The notes: generated by a model from the letters alone, not told the origin. A stretch of 64,000 nucleotides of DNA from JAXMEB01 sp046348545 (GCA_046348545.1 JAXMEB010000004.1:248001-312000); one strand, 5' to 3'. Shown: positions 17,660-26,698, numbered from the stretch's first letter. A program made the numbers and translations.

Positions 17660-18751
17660 ATGTCTGAGTTAGCCCAAGCACGTATTCGAAAAGCATTATC
17701 TGCTTATATTGACCCTTATTTACACGCTGATCTTTTTGATGCAGGCGTTTTTAAGTCGCTTGAAGTCACAGATACGCATGTACGTGTTGTGCTTCAATTC
17801 GGCTTCCCACTTGAAAAACACCGATTTTATATTGAAAACCAACTTAAGTTGTTGCTCGCTGAGCTGCCGGGTCTGCCTAAAATTGAATTGGTCATCGATA
17901 CGAAAATCCGCTCGCATGCTGTTCAACCTAATGTCAAGGCCGTACCCAATATCAAGAATATTATTGCCGTTGGATCCGGCAAAGGGGGGGTTGGAAAATC
18001 CACGACAGCCGTTAATCTGGCGATTGCGCTAGCTCAGTTAGGCGCCAAAGTAGGTATTTTGGATGCCGATATCTATGGTCCTAGCCAGCCCACCTTATTG
18101 GGTGTCAAAGGGAAGCCAGCCCTCAATGGAGATAAAAAACTGATCCCTCATCAAAGCTATGGTATTCAATCCATGTCGATTGGTTATTTGGTCGACGACG
18201 ATACGCCTATGATATGGCGCGGTCCTATGGTGAGTAGTACCCTCCAACAACTCTTAAACGAAACGGCTTGGGATCATTTAGATTATCTTATCGTTGATTT
18301 ACCACCCGGCACGGGTGACATTCAACTGACGATGGCTCAAAAAGTGCCTGTCAGCGGCGCCCTGATCGTCACCACACCCCAAGATATTGCGTTGAATGAT
18401 GCGGTGAAAGCACTGCGTATGTTTGAAAAGGTGTCCGTTCCCATTTTGGGGGTGGTTCAGAATATGAGCATGCACGTTTGTGAACGGTGTGGCCATCAAG
18501 AAGCGATTTTTGGGGTAGGCGGTGGACAAGATATGGCAAAGCGATATGAGGTGCCTTTCTTGGGGGATTTACCCCTCGACAGCCGTATCCGTCAGCAATC
18601 TGACGAAGGTTGCCCTTCGGTGGTGGCGGAGAGAGATGGTGAAATTGCTAAAATGTATCGCGATATTGCCAAAAAATTAGCAGCAAAACTATCATTGAAG
18701 CCGATCAATTACTCAGCGGCAATGCCTAAAATTGTCGTGGAAAACGCATAA
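17660..18751 (+). CDS. mrp: Mrp/ApbC-type P-loop Fe-S carrier
   Basis: 363 residues. The N-terminal MIP18/DUF59-like domain (residues 1-90) is followed by the deviant Walker A AVGSGKGGVGKSTTAVNLAI, GILDADIYGPSQPTLLG, and the CxxC motif MHVCERCGHQEAIFG that holds a bridging [4Fe-4S] cluster between subunits. It delivers Fe-S clusters to apoproteins in the cytoplasm. A Shine-Dalgarno-like AGGAG lies about 10 bases before ATG. dcd follows after 14 bases, an arrangement seen in many gammaproteobacteria. Confidence 0.95.
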   Translation: MSELAQARIRKALSAYIDPYLHADLFDAGVFKSLEVTDTHVRVVLQFGFPLEKHRFYIENQLKLLLAELPGLPKIELVIDTKIRSHAVQPNVKAVPNIKNIIAVGSGKGGVGKSTTAVNLAIALAQLGAKVGILDADIYGPSQPTLLGVKGKPALNGDKKLIPHQSYGIQSMSIGYLVDDDTPMIWRGPMVSSTLQQLLNETAWDHLDYLIVDLPPGTGDIQLTMAQKVPVSGALIVTTPQDIALNDAVKALRMFEKVSVPILGVVQNMSMHVCERCGHQEAIFGVGGGQDMAKRYEVPFLGDLPLDSRIRQQSDEGCPSVVAERDGEIAKMYRDIAKKLAAKLSLKPINYSAAMPKIVVENA

Positions 18752-18765
18752 AAGGAAAAAAGGAT

Positions 18766-19335
18766 ATGGCTATTAAATCAGATCGTTGGATCCGCCGCAT
18801 GGCCGACGAGTACAATATGATCACGCCTTTTGAGCCTCGCCAAGTCAGATATTCTGAAGCAGGGGGTCGTGTCGTATCGTATGGTACGTCTTCGTATGGC
18901 TACGATGTTCGTTGTGCAAATGAATTTAAGATTTTTACTAATATCAATTCGAGCATTGTTGATCCCAAAAATTTCGATGCCAATAGTTTTGTGGATTTTA
19001 CGGGTGATATTTGTGTGATCCCGCCTAATTCATTCGCGCTAGCACGTACGATTGAATATTTTAGAATTCCTAGGAATATCCTCACAATCTGTTTAGGCAA
19101 ATCCACCTATGCCAGATGTGGGATTATCGTGAATGTCACGCCGCTTGAACCTGAATGGGAAGGGCATGTGACTCTTGAATTTTCAAATACAACGCCCCTT
19201 CCTGCCAAAATTTATGCGAATGAAGGGGTCGCTCAAATGCTCTTTTTAGAGTCTGATGAAGTCTGCGAAACCTCTTACGCCGATAGAGGTGGCAAGTATC
19301 AAGGGCAACGTGGGGTCACACTGCCCGTCACTTGA
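18766..19335 (+). CDS. dcd: dCTP deaminase
   Basis: 189 residues, the normal length. It deaminates dCTP to dUTP, feeding dTMP synthesis. Typical motifs are VSYGTSSYGYDVRCANEFKI, FALARTIEYFRIPRNIL, CLGKSTYARCGIIVNVTPLE (catalytic Glu and structural Arg), and the C-terminal lid DRGGKYQGQRGVTLP. A good Shine-Dalgarno (AAAAGGAAAAAAGG) sits between mrp and this gene, so they are one operon. A palindromic repeat follows. Confidence 0.97.
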   Translation: MAIKSDRWIRRMADEYNMITPFEPRQVRYSEAGGRVVSYGTSSYGYDVRCANEFKIFTNINSSIVDPKNFDANSFVDFTGDICVIPPNSFALARTIEYFRIPRNILTICLGKSTYARCGIIVNVTPLEPEWEGHVTLEFSNTTPLPAKIYANEGVAQMLFLESDEVCETSYADRGGKYQGQRGVTLPVT

Positions 19336-19389
19336 TACTCTTCCCAGTTTGAATTTAGGCTTTGCTTGACCGTGTTTTTGAGAGATTTT

Positions 19390-19506
19390 CCTTCTCCCGA
19401 TGCCGGGAGAAGGTGCCCGTCAGGGCGGATGAGGGTTAGAACAAAGTCTAAATAATAACCCTCACCCGGCCCTTTGGGCCACCCTCTCCCACAATTGGGA
19501 GAGGGG
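19390..19506. repeat. Large imperfect inverted repeat (REP-like) after dcd
   Basis: CCTTCTCCCGATGCCGGGAG and GTGCCCGTCAGGGCGGATGA on one side answer AACCCTCACCCGGCCCTTTG and CACCCTCTCCCACAATTGGG on the other. The whole 117 bases can fold into a long GC-rich stem with small hairpins inside. Similar CCCTCACCC/GAGAAGG palindromes are common between convergent genes in proteobacteria; here it separates dcd from the convergent gene at 19530 and may act as a bidirectional terminator. Confidence 0.75.
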
Positions 19507-19529
19507 AAACACGATTACAATTTTAGAAC

Positions 19530-20627
19530 TCAAGGTTGAGGTGCTGCTGACTTGCTTCTAGTTCGTTCCCGTTGGCGGCGCTCAGCGGCCTCGAGCATGC
19601 GCTGTCGACGTTGCTCACGTGTATCGGCTTGATATGACGGTGTTTCTTGTTTCACATCTTGCTCTACGGCAGGCATAACGGGTGAGGACGGCGCTTCAGG
19701 GATAGGATCAGCCGCTTCTTCCAAACGATTATTCAAAGTTTGCTGTAGGCTATAGCGATTCGCATCTTCGGTAAATTTTTCAAAATTGTGATCGACTTGA
19801 CAGATCCACTCAAAGAGTTCGATAGCCTGCACTAAAGGATCAGTGTGTTTATTACGAATAATTTGCCACTGATTTTTGGCGTAATCACGCAGTTTTTGTT
19901 GTAAATTGGGTTCTGCCCAATAAAAAAGTGCATGAAAAGCATTAGTATGTCTATTTAGGTTATCACCTTGAGAGGCTTTTCCATCCTCATAAGCTTTGGT
20001 TGGATCATTGAGCAACGCGATGGGTTCGTCATCCAACTCTAATTTTCGAGCAATGGCAGCAGCTTCAGAGTCCTTGGCGTCGGGCAATAGGTATACAATT
20101 TCACCTAAAATATCGTCAAGCTCACGGTCTTGATATTGCTCGTTAAACGCTTCCTCCCCCAGGATCGCAAAAGCGGCTTCAATGAAGATTCGGGTTTCAT
20201 TAAATACTTTATCTTCGATAGCATTCGCCGCAATGCCAAGTTCACTATTTCTAGTTTGAAGTTCCTCTAAAATACGGTCTTTGGAACTCACGACAGCGGG
20301 TACAGGTTGAATAGGATTAGGATTCGGAATGGGATTGGGATTCGGATTCGGATTGGGGTTGAGCTCTCGTGCTTCATCACCGTTGGGCTCTAAATTTGGC
20401 TGAGGATTAGGCACCCTTGGTCTATTGACTCTGTTTAACCAATTATCAATACGTGGGCTCAAATAGCGAACGGTTACAACAATCAATGCTGAAGTTGTTA
20501 ATGCGGTGCTAAAACCGCTCCATCCGAAAAGAGGAGGCATCACATATTCCAGTGGGATTGCTAAAGCAAGGGATTGAGCTATAAAACGAAAATGTCTGCG
20601 GATAGTTTCTCTCATGGGATTATTCAC
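19530..20627 (-). CDS. Unknown protein with N-terminal membrane segments and an NPNP repeat
   Basis: 365 residues, not recognised. Two probable membrane segments lie near the N-terminus (FIAQSLALAIPLEYVMPPLF, residues 15-36, and TALTTSALIVVTVRYL, 41-56). An Asn-Pro repeat follows at about residues 90-108 (NPNPNPNPNPIPNPNPI), encoded by GGATTCGGATTGGG-type tandem units. Residues 120-300 are helical and acidic (EALFNE-like stretches such as AAFAILGEEAFNEQYQDREL), and the C-terminal 30 residues are Arg-rich (EQRRQRMLEAAERRQRERTR). It has the architecture of a lineage-specific anchored protein with a long linker. Convergent with dcd; the upstream region is shared with the divergent CX5R gene at 20771. 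Confidence 0.72.
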   Translation of the reverse strand: MNNPMRETIRRHFRFIAQSLALAIPLEYVMPPLFGWSGFSTALTTSALIVVTVRYLSPRIDNWLNRVNRPRVPNPQPNLEPNGDEARELNPNPNPNPNPIPNPNPIQPVPAVVSSKDRILEELQTRNSELGIAANAIEDKVFNETRIFIEAAFAILGEEAFNEQYQDRELDDILGEIVYLLPDAKDSEAAAIARKLELDDEPIALLNDPTKAYEDGKASQGDNLNRHTNAFHALFYWAEPNLQQKLRDYAKNQWQIIRNKHTDPLVQAIELFEWICQVDHNFEKFTEDANRYSLQQTLNNRLEEAADPIPEAPSSPVMPAVEQDVKQETPSYQADTREQRRQRMLEAAERRQRERTRSKSAAPQP

Positions 20628-20770
20628 GTTAACACAAAAAAGAATGGTAGCTTACTAGGTTTGTCGTAAAATGCAAGTGAAGCTGCACGCAGTGTTGGTG
20701 AACAAATTGGAACTTTGTTGTACTTACGAGATTCAAAGGGTTAAGTAAGCTAGAATACAAAAGCACATGT

Positions 20771-22759
20771 ATGCCATTTTCTATTAATGAGATTGCTACC
20801 TTTGAATACCTCCAGCAGTTAAAGGGCATAAAACTGCCAGCTTTGGAAATCGATCCAGGCCAACCAGCTTACGTGCCATTGATTGCACATATTAAAGAGA
20901 TTAAAGATTCAAATATAGAACAAGCTAATGCAGATTGTCCTAGGCTGTATAGGAAATTACACGAGCTAGCAGCAGCCATTCCGGTAACAACGCCAGATAA
21001 AGTGCCTGAAAATCTGAGAGAGTTCCATAAGACGTTTTTCAAAGCGCTCTATGAAAATAAAAATATAATTCCACAAAGGATAACTGAAAATCTCATTCGT
21101 CCAGCATCTGATACAGTGGTCGTTAAACATCAAAAAGATGTTGTCAAAACGCATATGAAAAACCAGCGTATTAAAGCACCTGGGGTGTTTGAATTTAGTC
21201 ATCCAGAAAATTGGGCTAACAAATTATTTTCAGGTGTATTAGGGGTTCAATATAACCCTTTGAAAAAAACAAATATACCATTTGTATTGTCGGAACATAC
21301 GGATTTTAAAATACTTAGATTCGGTGCGCAAGTGCAGGGGATGCATGACACGCAGCCTGCTTTTCAAAATTACATGGCCGTTAAAAAAGCAGAAAATCCA
21401 GATTTGAAATATCACCATATTTATTTTAACTTGCAAAAAAGAAATGATAACAATTTTGAAGCCAGACAAGAACATAAGCGCACCAAAGCAATTGAAAAAT
21501 TAAATGATAACCCTAGTCTCGGTATAGCGGTGATTACCTTGCCCGCAGATAATTCCTTGTTTTTCGAAGGCTATGATCGGGAAACTGGACAAGCTAAACA
21601 TGATAATTTAATGAAGCGTGACAAGTTGTTGACCGACTTGATAGACAGCATAAATAAAAATACGAATGATTTTTATATTCCTGATGCTGTGAAAAAGGTG
21701 CTCTTCGGTGAAGATCTTGAAAACCTGAATGCAAAAGTGCGTGAAATGTTCGCTCAATCTTGTTTATCGGTTTTAGGGGTAAATAATGCAGTGAGTTTTA
21801 ATGCTAAACAAAGACAGGCGATATTTTTTGATTTCGTGAAATTTCAATTAACCGATTATATTGTGAATACAGTGAAACCAAAGACCATTAATATTAGTTG
21901 TAAAGATGCTATCGATAGAGGTATGGTGCATGCGCTCTGGTATGAATTCAATAAGCGTATTGAAGAAGGGAGCCCAATGAATAGAGAAGAATTTGAAGAA
22001 TTTATGGATGTTTCTGCACTTTTAGTCAAGGAACGCCCGATGAATGATCATCGGAATTTGGTTTGGAATGTCTTAGCAGAACAGTATTTCGCAAGTGCTT
22101 CTAAATTTGTGAGCAATCCAGCATTACAATGGGTACCAGGCTGGCTACAACAAAATTATCCTCAAGACAAAAAAGCAAAGCCGGAAACCCAGTCCGGACG
22201 AGTTCAAAAATTTGTGGAGGCTGTCTATGCCACTTCCCCTCCACCACCCCTAATCCCCCAATATACTGGAGGGCAGCAAAAACAACCAATGGAGCTAACA
22301 GTAGAGCCGGGTGGTTTGGACTTGGATAAATTTAATGGCATTCAATCTACCTTTGTCGTTAGTGTAAACCAACTAGGTGCAAAGGTTGTATCTACAATGG
22401 ATGAGCCGACATCTTTCCATCGAAATTATCATATTACGCGAGAGGACAGACAATTCGATTTTCAAGTTTCAAATCAGTCTGGAACATTGACGATGAGCTT
22501 TACAAAAGCGCCCTGGGGAGAACCAAAGGGTGCAGCCGAAGCGATTCAGATTCTGGCGGAGCAGGCCAAAGCTTATTTTGAAGCCACTGGTCAACAACCA
22601 ATGATCACGGCTGAATCAAATTCAGACCGCGATATCGGGATTGCGTTAAAGCTGTATGGCGCGTTGGTCGAGCGAGGGATGCAGCCTAAGTTTAATGATA
22701 ATTTTCCAAAAGAGAAATTACCTACAATATCTGAGCCCTCTCGCCGCTTAAGTAAATGA
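20771..22759 (+). CDS. CX5R phosphatase-like protein 2 (candidate effector)
   Basis: 662 residues. NISCKDAIDRGMVHALWYEF contains Cys at about residue 377 and Arg at 383, i.e. CKxxxDR as in SopB/IpgD-type inositide phosphatases (CKSGKDRTG), but the Thr after Arg is missing, so activity is uncertain. Supporting context in the family style: NLVWNVLAEQYFASASKF follows the P-loop. The C-terminal 130 residues form a separate region (FVVSVNQLGAKVVSTMDEPT, then AAEAIQILAEQAKAYFEATG and QPMITAESNSDRDIGIALKL). That C-terminal pattern recalls the conserved tail domains of some Legionellales effectors, but I cannot name it. There is no signal peptide. It is divergent from the NPNP protein. The function as a host lipid phosphatase is inference only. 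Confidence 0.72.
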   Translation: MPFSINEIATFEYLQQLKGIKLPALEIDPGQPAYVPLIAHIKEIKDSNIEQANADCPRLYRKLHELAAAIPVTTPDKVPENLREFHKTFFKALYENKNIIPQRITENLIRPASDTVVVKHQKDVVKTHMKNQRIKAPGVFEFSHPENWANKLFSGVLGVQYNPLKKTNIPFVLSEHTDFKILRFGAQVQGMHDTQPAFQNYMAVKKAENPDLKYHHIYFNLQKRNDNNFEARQEHKRTKAIEKLNDNPSLGIAVITLPADNSLFFEGYDRETGQAKHDNLMKRDKLLTDLIDSINKNTNDFYIPDAVKKVLFGEDLENLNAKVREMFAQSCLSVLGVNNAVSFNAKQRQAIFFDFVKFQLTDYIVNTVKPKTINISCKDAIDRGMVHALWYEFNKRIEEGSPMNREEFEEFMDVSALLVKERPMNDHRNLVWNVLAEQYFASASKFVSNPALQWVPGWLQQNYPQDKKAKPETQSGRVQKFVEAVYATSPPPPLIPQYTGGQQKQPMELTVEPGGLDLDKFNGIQSTFVVSVNQLGAKVVSTMDEPTSFHRNYHITREDRQFDFQVSNQSGTLTMSFTKAPWGEPKGAAEAIQILAEQAKAYFEATGQQPMITAESNSDRDIGIALKLYGALVERGMQPKFNDNFPKEKLPTISEPSRRLSK

Positions 22760-22876
22760 CTTTTTTCTGCTGATTCAGCAAGTGTTTTAGGTTGTGCTTC
22801 ATCAAGAGTTGCATTGTTAACGCTGCACTAATTTATATTTTACCGATGGTCGTTTGCCTACTTTAACGAGATGATT

Positions 22877-22980
22877 ATTTTGCTTGTCCGTCCGACGCGT
22901 CCGCTCGAAGTTTGAAGAACGTAGGCGAAAGCTCGTAAGAGCGTAGGCAGGTACCCGAAAAATCATCTGTTGTGGGTATA
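22877..22980. repeat. Palindromic element, type B, left end lost (copy 4)
   Basis: Begins within the core (TGCTTGTCCGTCCGACGCGT) and ends AAATCATCTGTTGTGGGTAT + A. It joins head to tail with the next element at 22981 through a shared TATATATA. Confidence 0.88.
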
Positions 22981-23108
22981 TATACCCTTCACAGCTGAAT
23001 TTTCGGGGTTGTTGCCTGCGCCCACTTCGCAATCCTCATGTACTTCATGTACACTCCGGTTGCTCACGGGCTTGGCGCCTACCCGAAAAATCATCTGTTG
23101 TGGGTATA
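22981..23108. repeat. Palindromic element, variant type A core (copy 5)
   Basis: Complete: TATACCCTTCACAGCTGAAT to AATCATCTGTTGTGGGTATA. The core differs from standard type A (CTGCGCCCACTTCGCAATCC, ATGTACTTCATGTACACTCC), showing that cores diverge while ends stay constant. It is in tandem with the preceding truncated type B copy. Confidence 0.9.
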
Positions 23109-23224
23109 CTGTGTGCCAGCGTCTTTTCAATCGCTCAAAGAATCATCTCCGTCCTATCCCTGAATGACCTCAATATGACTGAATAGAAAGATGTCTCAAG
23201 CGCTTCCAGCGTGAAGCATTAAAT

Positions 23225-24946
23225 CTAAGGCTTATGGTTTTTTCTCGCTGGTAGTGGAGGTCGTTGAGGAGGAGCTGTTTCAGTTTTAGGACCTTTATTC
23301 TGAGTATGAGTGGCCCTTTTAGCGTCAAAACCCGGTGTCGTCGAAGCTGGTTTTTCCGTATTTTGAGGGCGAGAACGAAGCTGACCACCCTGAGCCTTAT
23401 AACCAGGTTTATTAGGCTTGGTCCATGGCTGTGGGGGTGGTGAAGGAGGCTTAATGACCTGAGTTTGAATTTGGTGGGTTTGAGTCACGCGAATGTTTCC
23501 AAATGGCTCTTCTTGTTTTGGCTCGGGTTGTTGATCGACTTTGTTCTTCGATATTTCATTGATCTGTGACTGTATGCTCTCTAAAGCTACTTTTGTAGCG
23601 GGTGAGCGTTTGGGATCGTTCAGGATTGTTTGATCCTTTTGAGGGAGTTTTGAAAGCGCACCTGATAATTCCTGTGGTGCAGTAGTCTTTTTAATAGCTT
23701 CTCGATAAGCTTTAAGCGCTTCTAATTTGTCTGATTTAGTCGTGAATCTGGCAAGTCGACTATTTTTAATATCGGCTTCTTGGCGTTTGATTTCAGCTTC
23801 AAGTGTCTCTAATAGTGATGATTTTGCTTGAGTAAACTTTATTTTTTCTATAATGGGTATATAGATCTTATTTAATATATCATATTTTGCCTTGAAATCC
23901 TGTAGTGCTTGGTCGTCGAATGGTTTGGCGATGTCATCGATTTTTGCTGCTTGATGAAACAATCCAAGTGCTCCGCAGAGTTTAATAACTTCATTAAAAG
24001 CCGCTAGCCCTGCATCATATTCCTTTTTTTCTATTATGTCTTTTGCATGATTTGTGAACAATGTTTTGGATGTAACCAATTCGTTTTTCTTGTCATCGAT
24101 GTTAAATCCAAGAGAGTTAGATGACTCGTGTCGGTTGTTTAATTTTTGCTTAATTGTTTCTTCATTGAACAGATACTCAAAAGTCTCACTGGCAGCTCCT
24201 TCGCCGTATAGCCTTCCAAACTTATTTTTTGGATCCGATAGTGTTTCATTTTTGTACTTGGTGGTCTTTTTGATAAGTTCTTGAAGAACTTCCCCCTCTT
24301 TCTTGCCGGCTTGCAATTCTTTCACAGCCTTATCTATGTAGATGTTTATTTCACGAGCGCAGGCTTGGCCAAGCTCAACTGCAAAGAAATTCTTAGCTCC
24401 GTCATATAATTCGTTCGACGTTCGCTTCCCGCGATGATACTCTCCGTTTAATTTCTGGAGAAAGTCCGATGCATTTTTTAGTTGATCTTTATTTACATTA
24501 ATCTCACTTAATATTGGAGTAATGTGAGGTGTTAGCAAATTTATAATTTTAAATCTATAGCTATACAGAGCATCCTCTTTTAAGCTTTGTATTTGATTTT
24601 CGTTTAAATTCTGATTATCTCTAACTTCATTCCAAAAATCATTCCAACCTGGGTCATCTGTCAAATTGTTGTTTATTTTTACTATGAGGTCGAAAACTTG
24701 CTTAACGTATTTTTCTTTGATGGGTTCTTTGAATTGTTTAACTTTTTCAATCATCTCTAAAAAGCTACTATCTTGCTTAAAAAAATCATTCACTAAATCT
24801 TTATCCCTAGGACTAAGTGCGTCAATCATAACTTCATTAAATATTCGCCCCTGTCTAGCAATTCCCCCCTCGGGTTTGAAGAGTTTAATATCTTTGTCGT
24901 GTATCCCACCATAAACTGCTTCTAGCGCTTTAAGTGAAGTTTTCAT
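23225..24946 (-). CDS. Unknown coiled-coil, proline-rich protein (paralogue of the 29116-31206 protein)
   Basis: 573 residues, no recognised family. Residues 80-160 (FDLIVKINNNLTDDPGWNDF, WNEVRDNQNLNENQIQSLKE, YSYRFKIINLL) match a segment of the protein at 29116-31206 (FDLTNDPNWNTFWEEYFKNL, LLTGYRYKVISV), so the two share a domain. Residues 280-450 are Lys/Glu-rich coiled coil (LLETLEAEIKRQEADIKNSR). The last 110 are Pro/Gln-rich and disordered (IKPPSPPPQPWTKPNKPGYK, PPQRPPLPARKNHKP), with PxxP motifs that could bind eukaryotic SH3 domains. No signal peptide. Candidate effector by composition. Confidence 0.75.
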   Translation of the reverse strand: MKTSLKALEAVYGGIHDKDIKLFKPEGGIARQGRIFNEVMIDALSPRDKDLVNDFFKQDSSFLEMIEKVKQFKEPIKEKYVKQVFDLIVKINNNLTDDPGWNDFWNEVRDNQNLNENQIQSLKEDALYSYRFKIINLLTPHITPILSEINVNKDQLKNASDFLQKLNGEYHRGKRTSNELYDGAKNFFAVELGQACAREINIYIDKAVKELQAGKKEGEVLQELIKKTTKYKNETLSDPKNKFGRLYGEGAASETFEYLFNEETIKQKLNNRHESSNSLGFNIDDKKNELVTSKTLFTNHAKDIIEKKEYDAGLAAFNEVIKLCGALGLFHQAAKIDDIAKPFDDQALQDFKAKYDILNKIYIPIIEKIKFTQAKSSLLETLEAEIKRQEADIKNSRLARFTTKSDKLEALKAYREAIKKTTAPQELSGALSKLPQKDQTILNDPKRSPATKVALESIQSQINEISKNKVDQQPEPKQEEPFGNIRVTQTHQIQTQVIKPPSPPPQPWTKPNKPGYKAQGGQLRSRPQNTEKPASTTPGFDAKRATHTQNKGPKTETAPPQRPPLPARKNHKP

Positions 24947-25014
24947 GATAAACCTCTAATATTTAGTAGTTCATGAACTTTGATATTGAGTAGTCTAAAA
25001 AGTTCGAATTTATT

Positions 25015-25372
25015 TTTTAGGTGTAGCGGCAATTTAGAAATGTCCGGTTGAGCAAGTTAGAGATGTCCTGCAAAAACAGCTAGTTAGAGCTATAAGTGTA
25101 ATTAATACCGAGCTCTGGCAAGGAGGCTAGACATGCAGGAGGAAGTGAGTATGACTTATCGCGAACTGGATAGATTGACGGTTATCAAGCAAGTGATATC
25201 GGGCAATATCACGCAAAGAAAGGCCTCTGAAGTACTTAAGGTGAGTGAGCGGCAGGTACGCCGCTTACAGCGATGTTACCTAATCACTGACCTCAGTTTG
25301 GAGTTTTTGAAGGTGTTATCGGTGATGAAGAAGCGCGTAAATATGGCGAAGAATTTAATTGCGAGGATTTAG
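25015..25372 (+). mobile_element. Remnant of an ISNCY-like insertion sequence
   Basis: The ORF 25133-25372 starts MTYRELDRLTVIKQVISGNI and TQRKASEVLKVSERQVRRLQ, the helix-turn-helix N-terminus of ISNCY-type transposases. After VRRLQRCY the similarity stops and the frame runs into unrelated sequence, so the transposase is cut to about 50 residues. The upstream AATTTAGAAATGTCCGGTTG and AGAGATGTCCTGCAAAAACA look like the repeated end sequences of such elements. The other end is not found. Confidence 0.7.
25317..25357 (+). repeat. 41-bp segment duplicated in inverted orientation at 26694-26735
   Basis: TATCGGTGATGAAGAAGCGC and GTAAATATGGCGAAGAATT occur here on the plus strand and at 26695-26735 on the minus strand. 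In the second copy the group II intron fragment begins right after GAAGAATT; here the sequence continues uninterrupted (TAATTGCGAGG). In one frame it reads VIGDEEARKYGEEFNCEDLA, from an unidentified gene. Confidence 0.75.
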
Positions 25373-25403
25373 CCCGATCTATCTAGAAGGGGCGGTGTAT
25401 GAT

Positions 25404-26061
25404 TTATTTAGCTTTATTTTTTCTGATGGGGCGCTCTGTTTTTCTTTTTAGATTTCGTTCTTTGGCCTCTTTTAATCGAAAGGAGTCTGCTTCAATGCTA
25501 ATAATTTCGGAGTTATGCACGAGTCTGTCGATCAATGAGACAACACACGACGCATTTAGAAAAATTTCTCCCCACTCATTAAAGGGTTTATTGGTCGTCA
25601 CGATGGTTGGATTGGCTTGATAGCGCCTTGAGATGACCTCGAACATCAGATCGGCATGGCGATTAGAATAAGACAAATAACCGACTTCATCGATAACGAG
25701 TAACCTTGGTTTTGCATAATGCTTTATCCGTCTACGCAAGGCATTATACCCTTCACAGCTGAATTTTCGGGGTTGTTGCCTTCGCGATTCTCATCGCAGT
25801 CATGTACTTAGTGTACACTCCTGCGTCTCGAACGCTCGGCGCCTACCCGAAAAATCATCTGTTGTGGGTATATCACCGTCTTGGGAGGCGAGGTCATTGA
25901 GCATTTCTCCTGCGGTTGTAAAAAGGGCACTATGCCCACTCAGTGCGGCTTGGTACGCGAGATTCTGCGCAATAGTGGATTTACCAACATCGTTGGGGTC
26001 ACAGATAATAACGCTTGTAACGTACCTCATTAGCAACGCTCTCTAGTGTCTGCTGTGCCAT
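25404..26061 (-). pseudogene. istB: IstB-like IS21 helper ATPase, frameshifted and split by a palindromic element
   Basis: The start MAQQTLESVANEVRYKR at 26061 is followed by an early frameshift. The ATPase part then reads IICDPNDVGKSTIAQNLAYQ, LSGHSALFTTAGEMLNDLAS and QDGD, with a degenerate Walker A. A 126-bp element interrupts it, and ALRRRIKHYAKPRLLVIDEV, GYLSYSNRHADLMFEVISRR and TIVTTNKPFNEWGEIF follow as in IS21 helper proteins. The end is basic (ERNLKRKTERPIRKNKAK). No istA is present. Dead remnant. Confidence 0.9.
25747..25872 (-). repeat. Palindromic element, type A, inside istB (copy 6)
   Basis: Inserted at TA with duplication: GCAT-TA-[element]-TA-TCACC on the plus strand. Removing 126 bases restores GCATTATCACC and joins QDGD to NALRRRIKHYA, the expected IstB order. 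This is the clearest evidence in the window that the element moves and duplicates TA. Confidence 0.95.
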
Positions 26062-26229
26062 TTTTTTATCCTTCATCTGTTATCAAGGTGAATCACAGCT
26101 TAGCAATACTAATTTTTCGTGTTACGCAGCTTTGCTAATGAGGTATGGTTCTGGTTTCGACGCTATCTTAGCTTGCCGCGCCCCAATAGAGACAACTCCA
26201 GTGCTGCTTTCACCGTCTTTGATGGGGAG
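26062..26229. other. Mobile-element debris, not resolved
   Basis: Between the istB remnant and the group II intron fragment. A short minus-strand reading (IGARQAKIASKPEPYLISKA) is open but not recognised. No gene is supported. Confidence 0.4.
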
Positions 26230-26698
26230 GGGGGTGTCGTGTGTTATGCGATCGCTCACCGGTTTCTACTGCTCCGCTAAGTTAAGTTCATTACCAACCA
26301 TTGCCCAATCTGTCTGATTTGGGCCTTTCGCAACTACGCGCATAGTTGCGTACTACGCCCTCTGCTGACTTCTGACCGCCCATCGGTTTTGATTGCTCAA
26401 GACCTAGCTCAGACTGGGCAGGCGGTCAGATCTCCCGACGTAAGACGATATTCCTTCCCGAGGGCCAGACTGGATTTACCCCTGTGCACTTCCGAACGAA
26501 CGCGGGTTATTCGTCTATTGCCGAGTTACCCAGTCACAGTAGCCTTGTATCCAGTTTCTGTTCGTTCCAGCCCTGGTTTGTCATCAGCTTCCTTCATGCA
26601 GCAGCTCGCGCTGATACACTTGCCTAGACTAGCGGATCGGTTCGATTCAACCCGCAGAGGACTTTAACCTCCTACAATATCGCCATGTTCGGCGGCAC
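26230..26698 (-). ncRNA. 5' fragment of a group II intron ribozyme, reverse transcriptase lost
   Basis: On the minus strand the sequence begins GTGCCGCCGAACATGGCGAT at 26698 and passes through AAAGTCCTCTGCGGGTTGAA, CTAGTCTAGGCAAGTGTATC, GAATATCGTCTTACGTCGGG and GGTCAGAAGTCAGCAGAGGG. This matches the order of conserved 5'-domain blocks of bacterial group II introns as I know them. The ORF that should follow (reverse transcriptase/maturase) and the 3' domains V-VI are absent, so splicing and mobility are lost. The right boundary is approximate. Confidence 0.7.

Noticed and set aside
19390..19506. CRISPR or tandem repeat array
   Set aside because: It is a single large inverted repeat; there are no regularly spaced direct repeats and no cas genes anywhere in the window.
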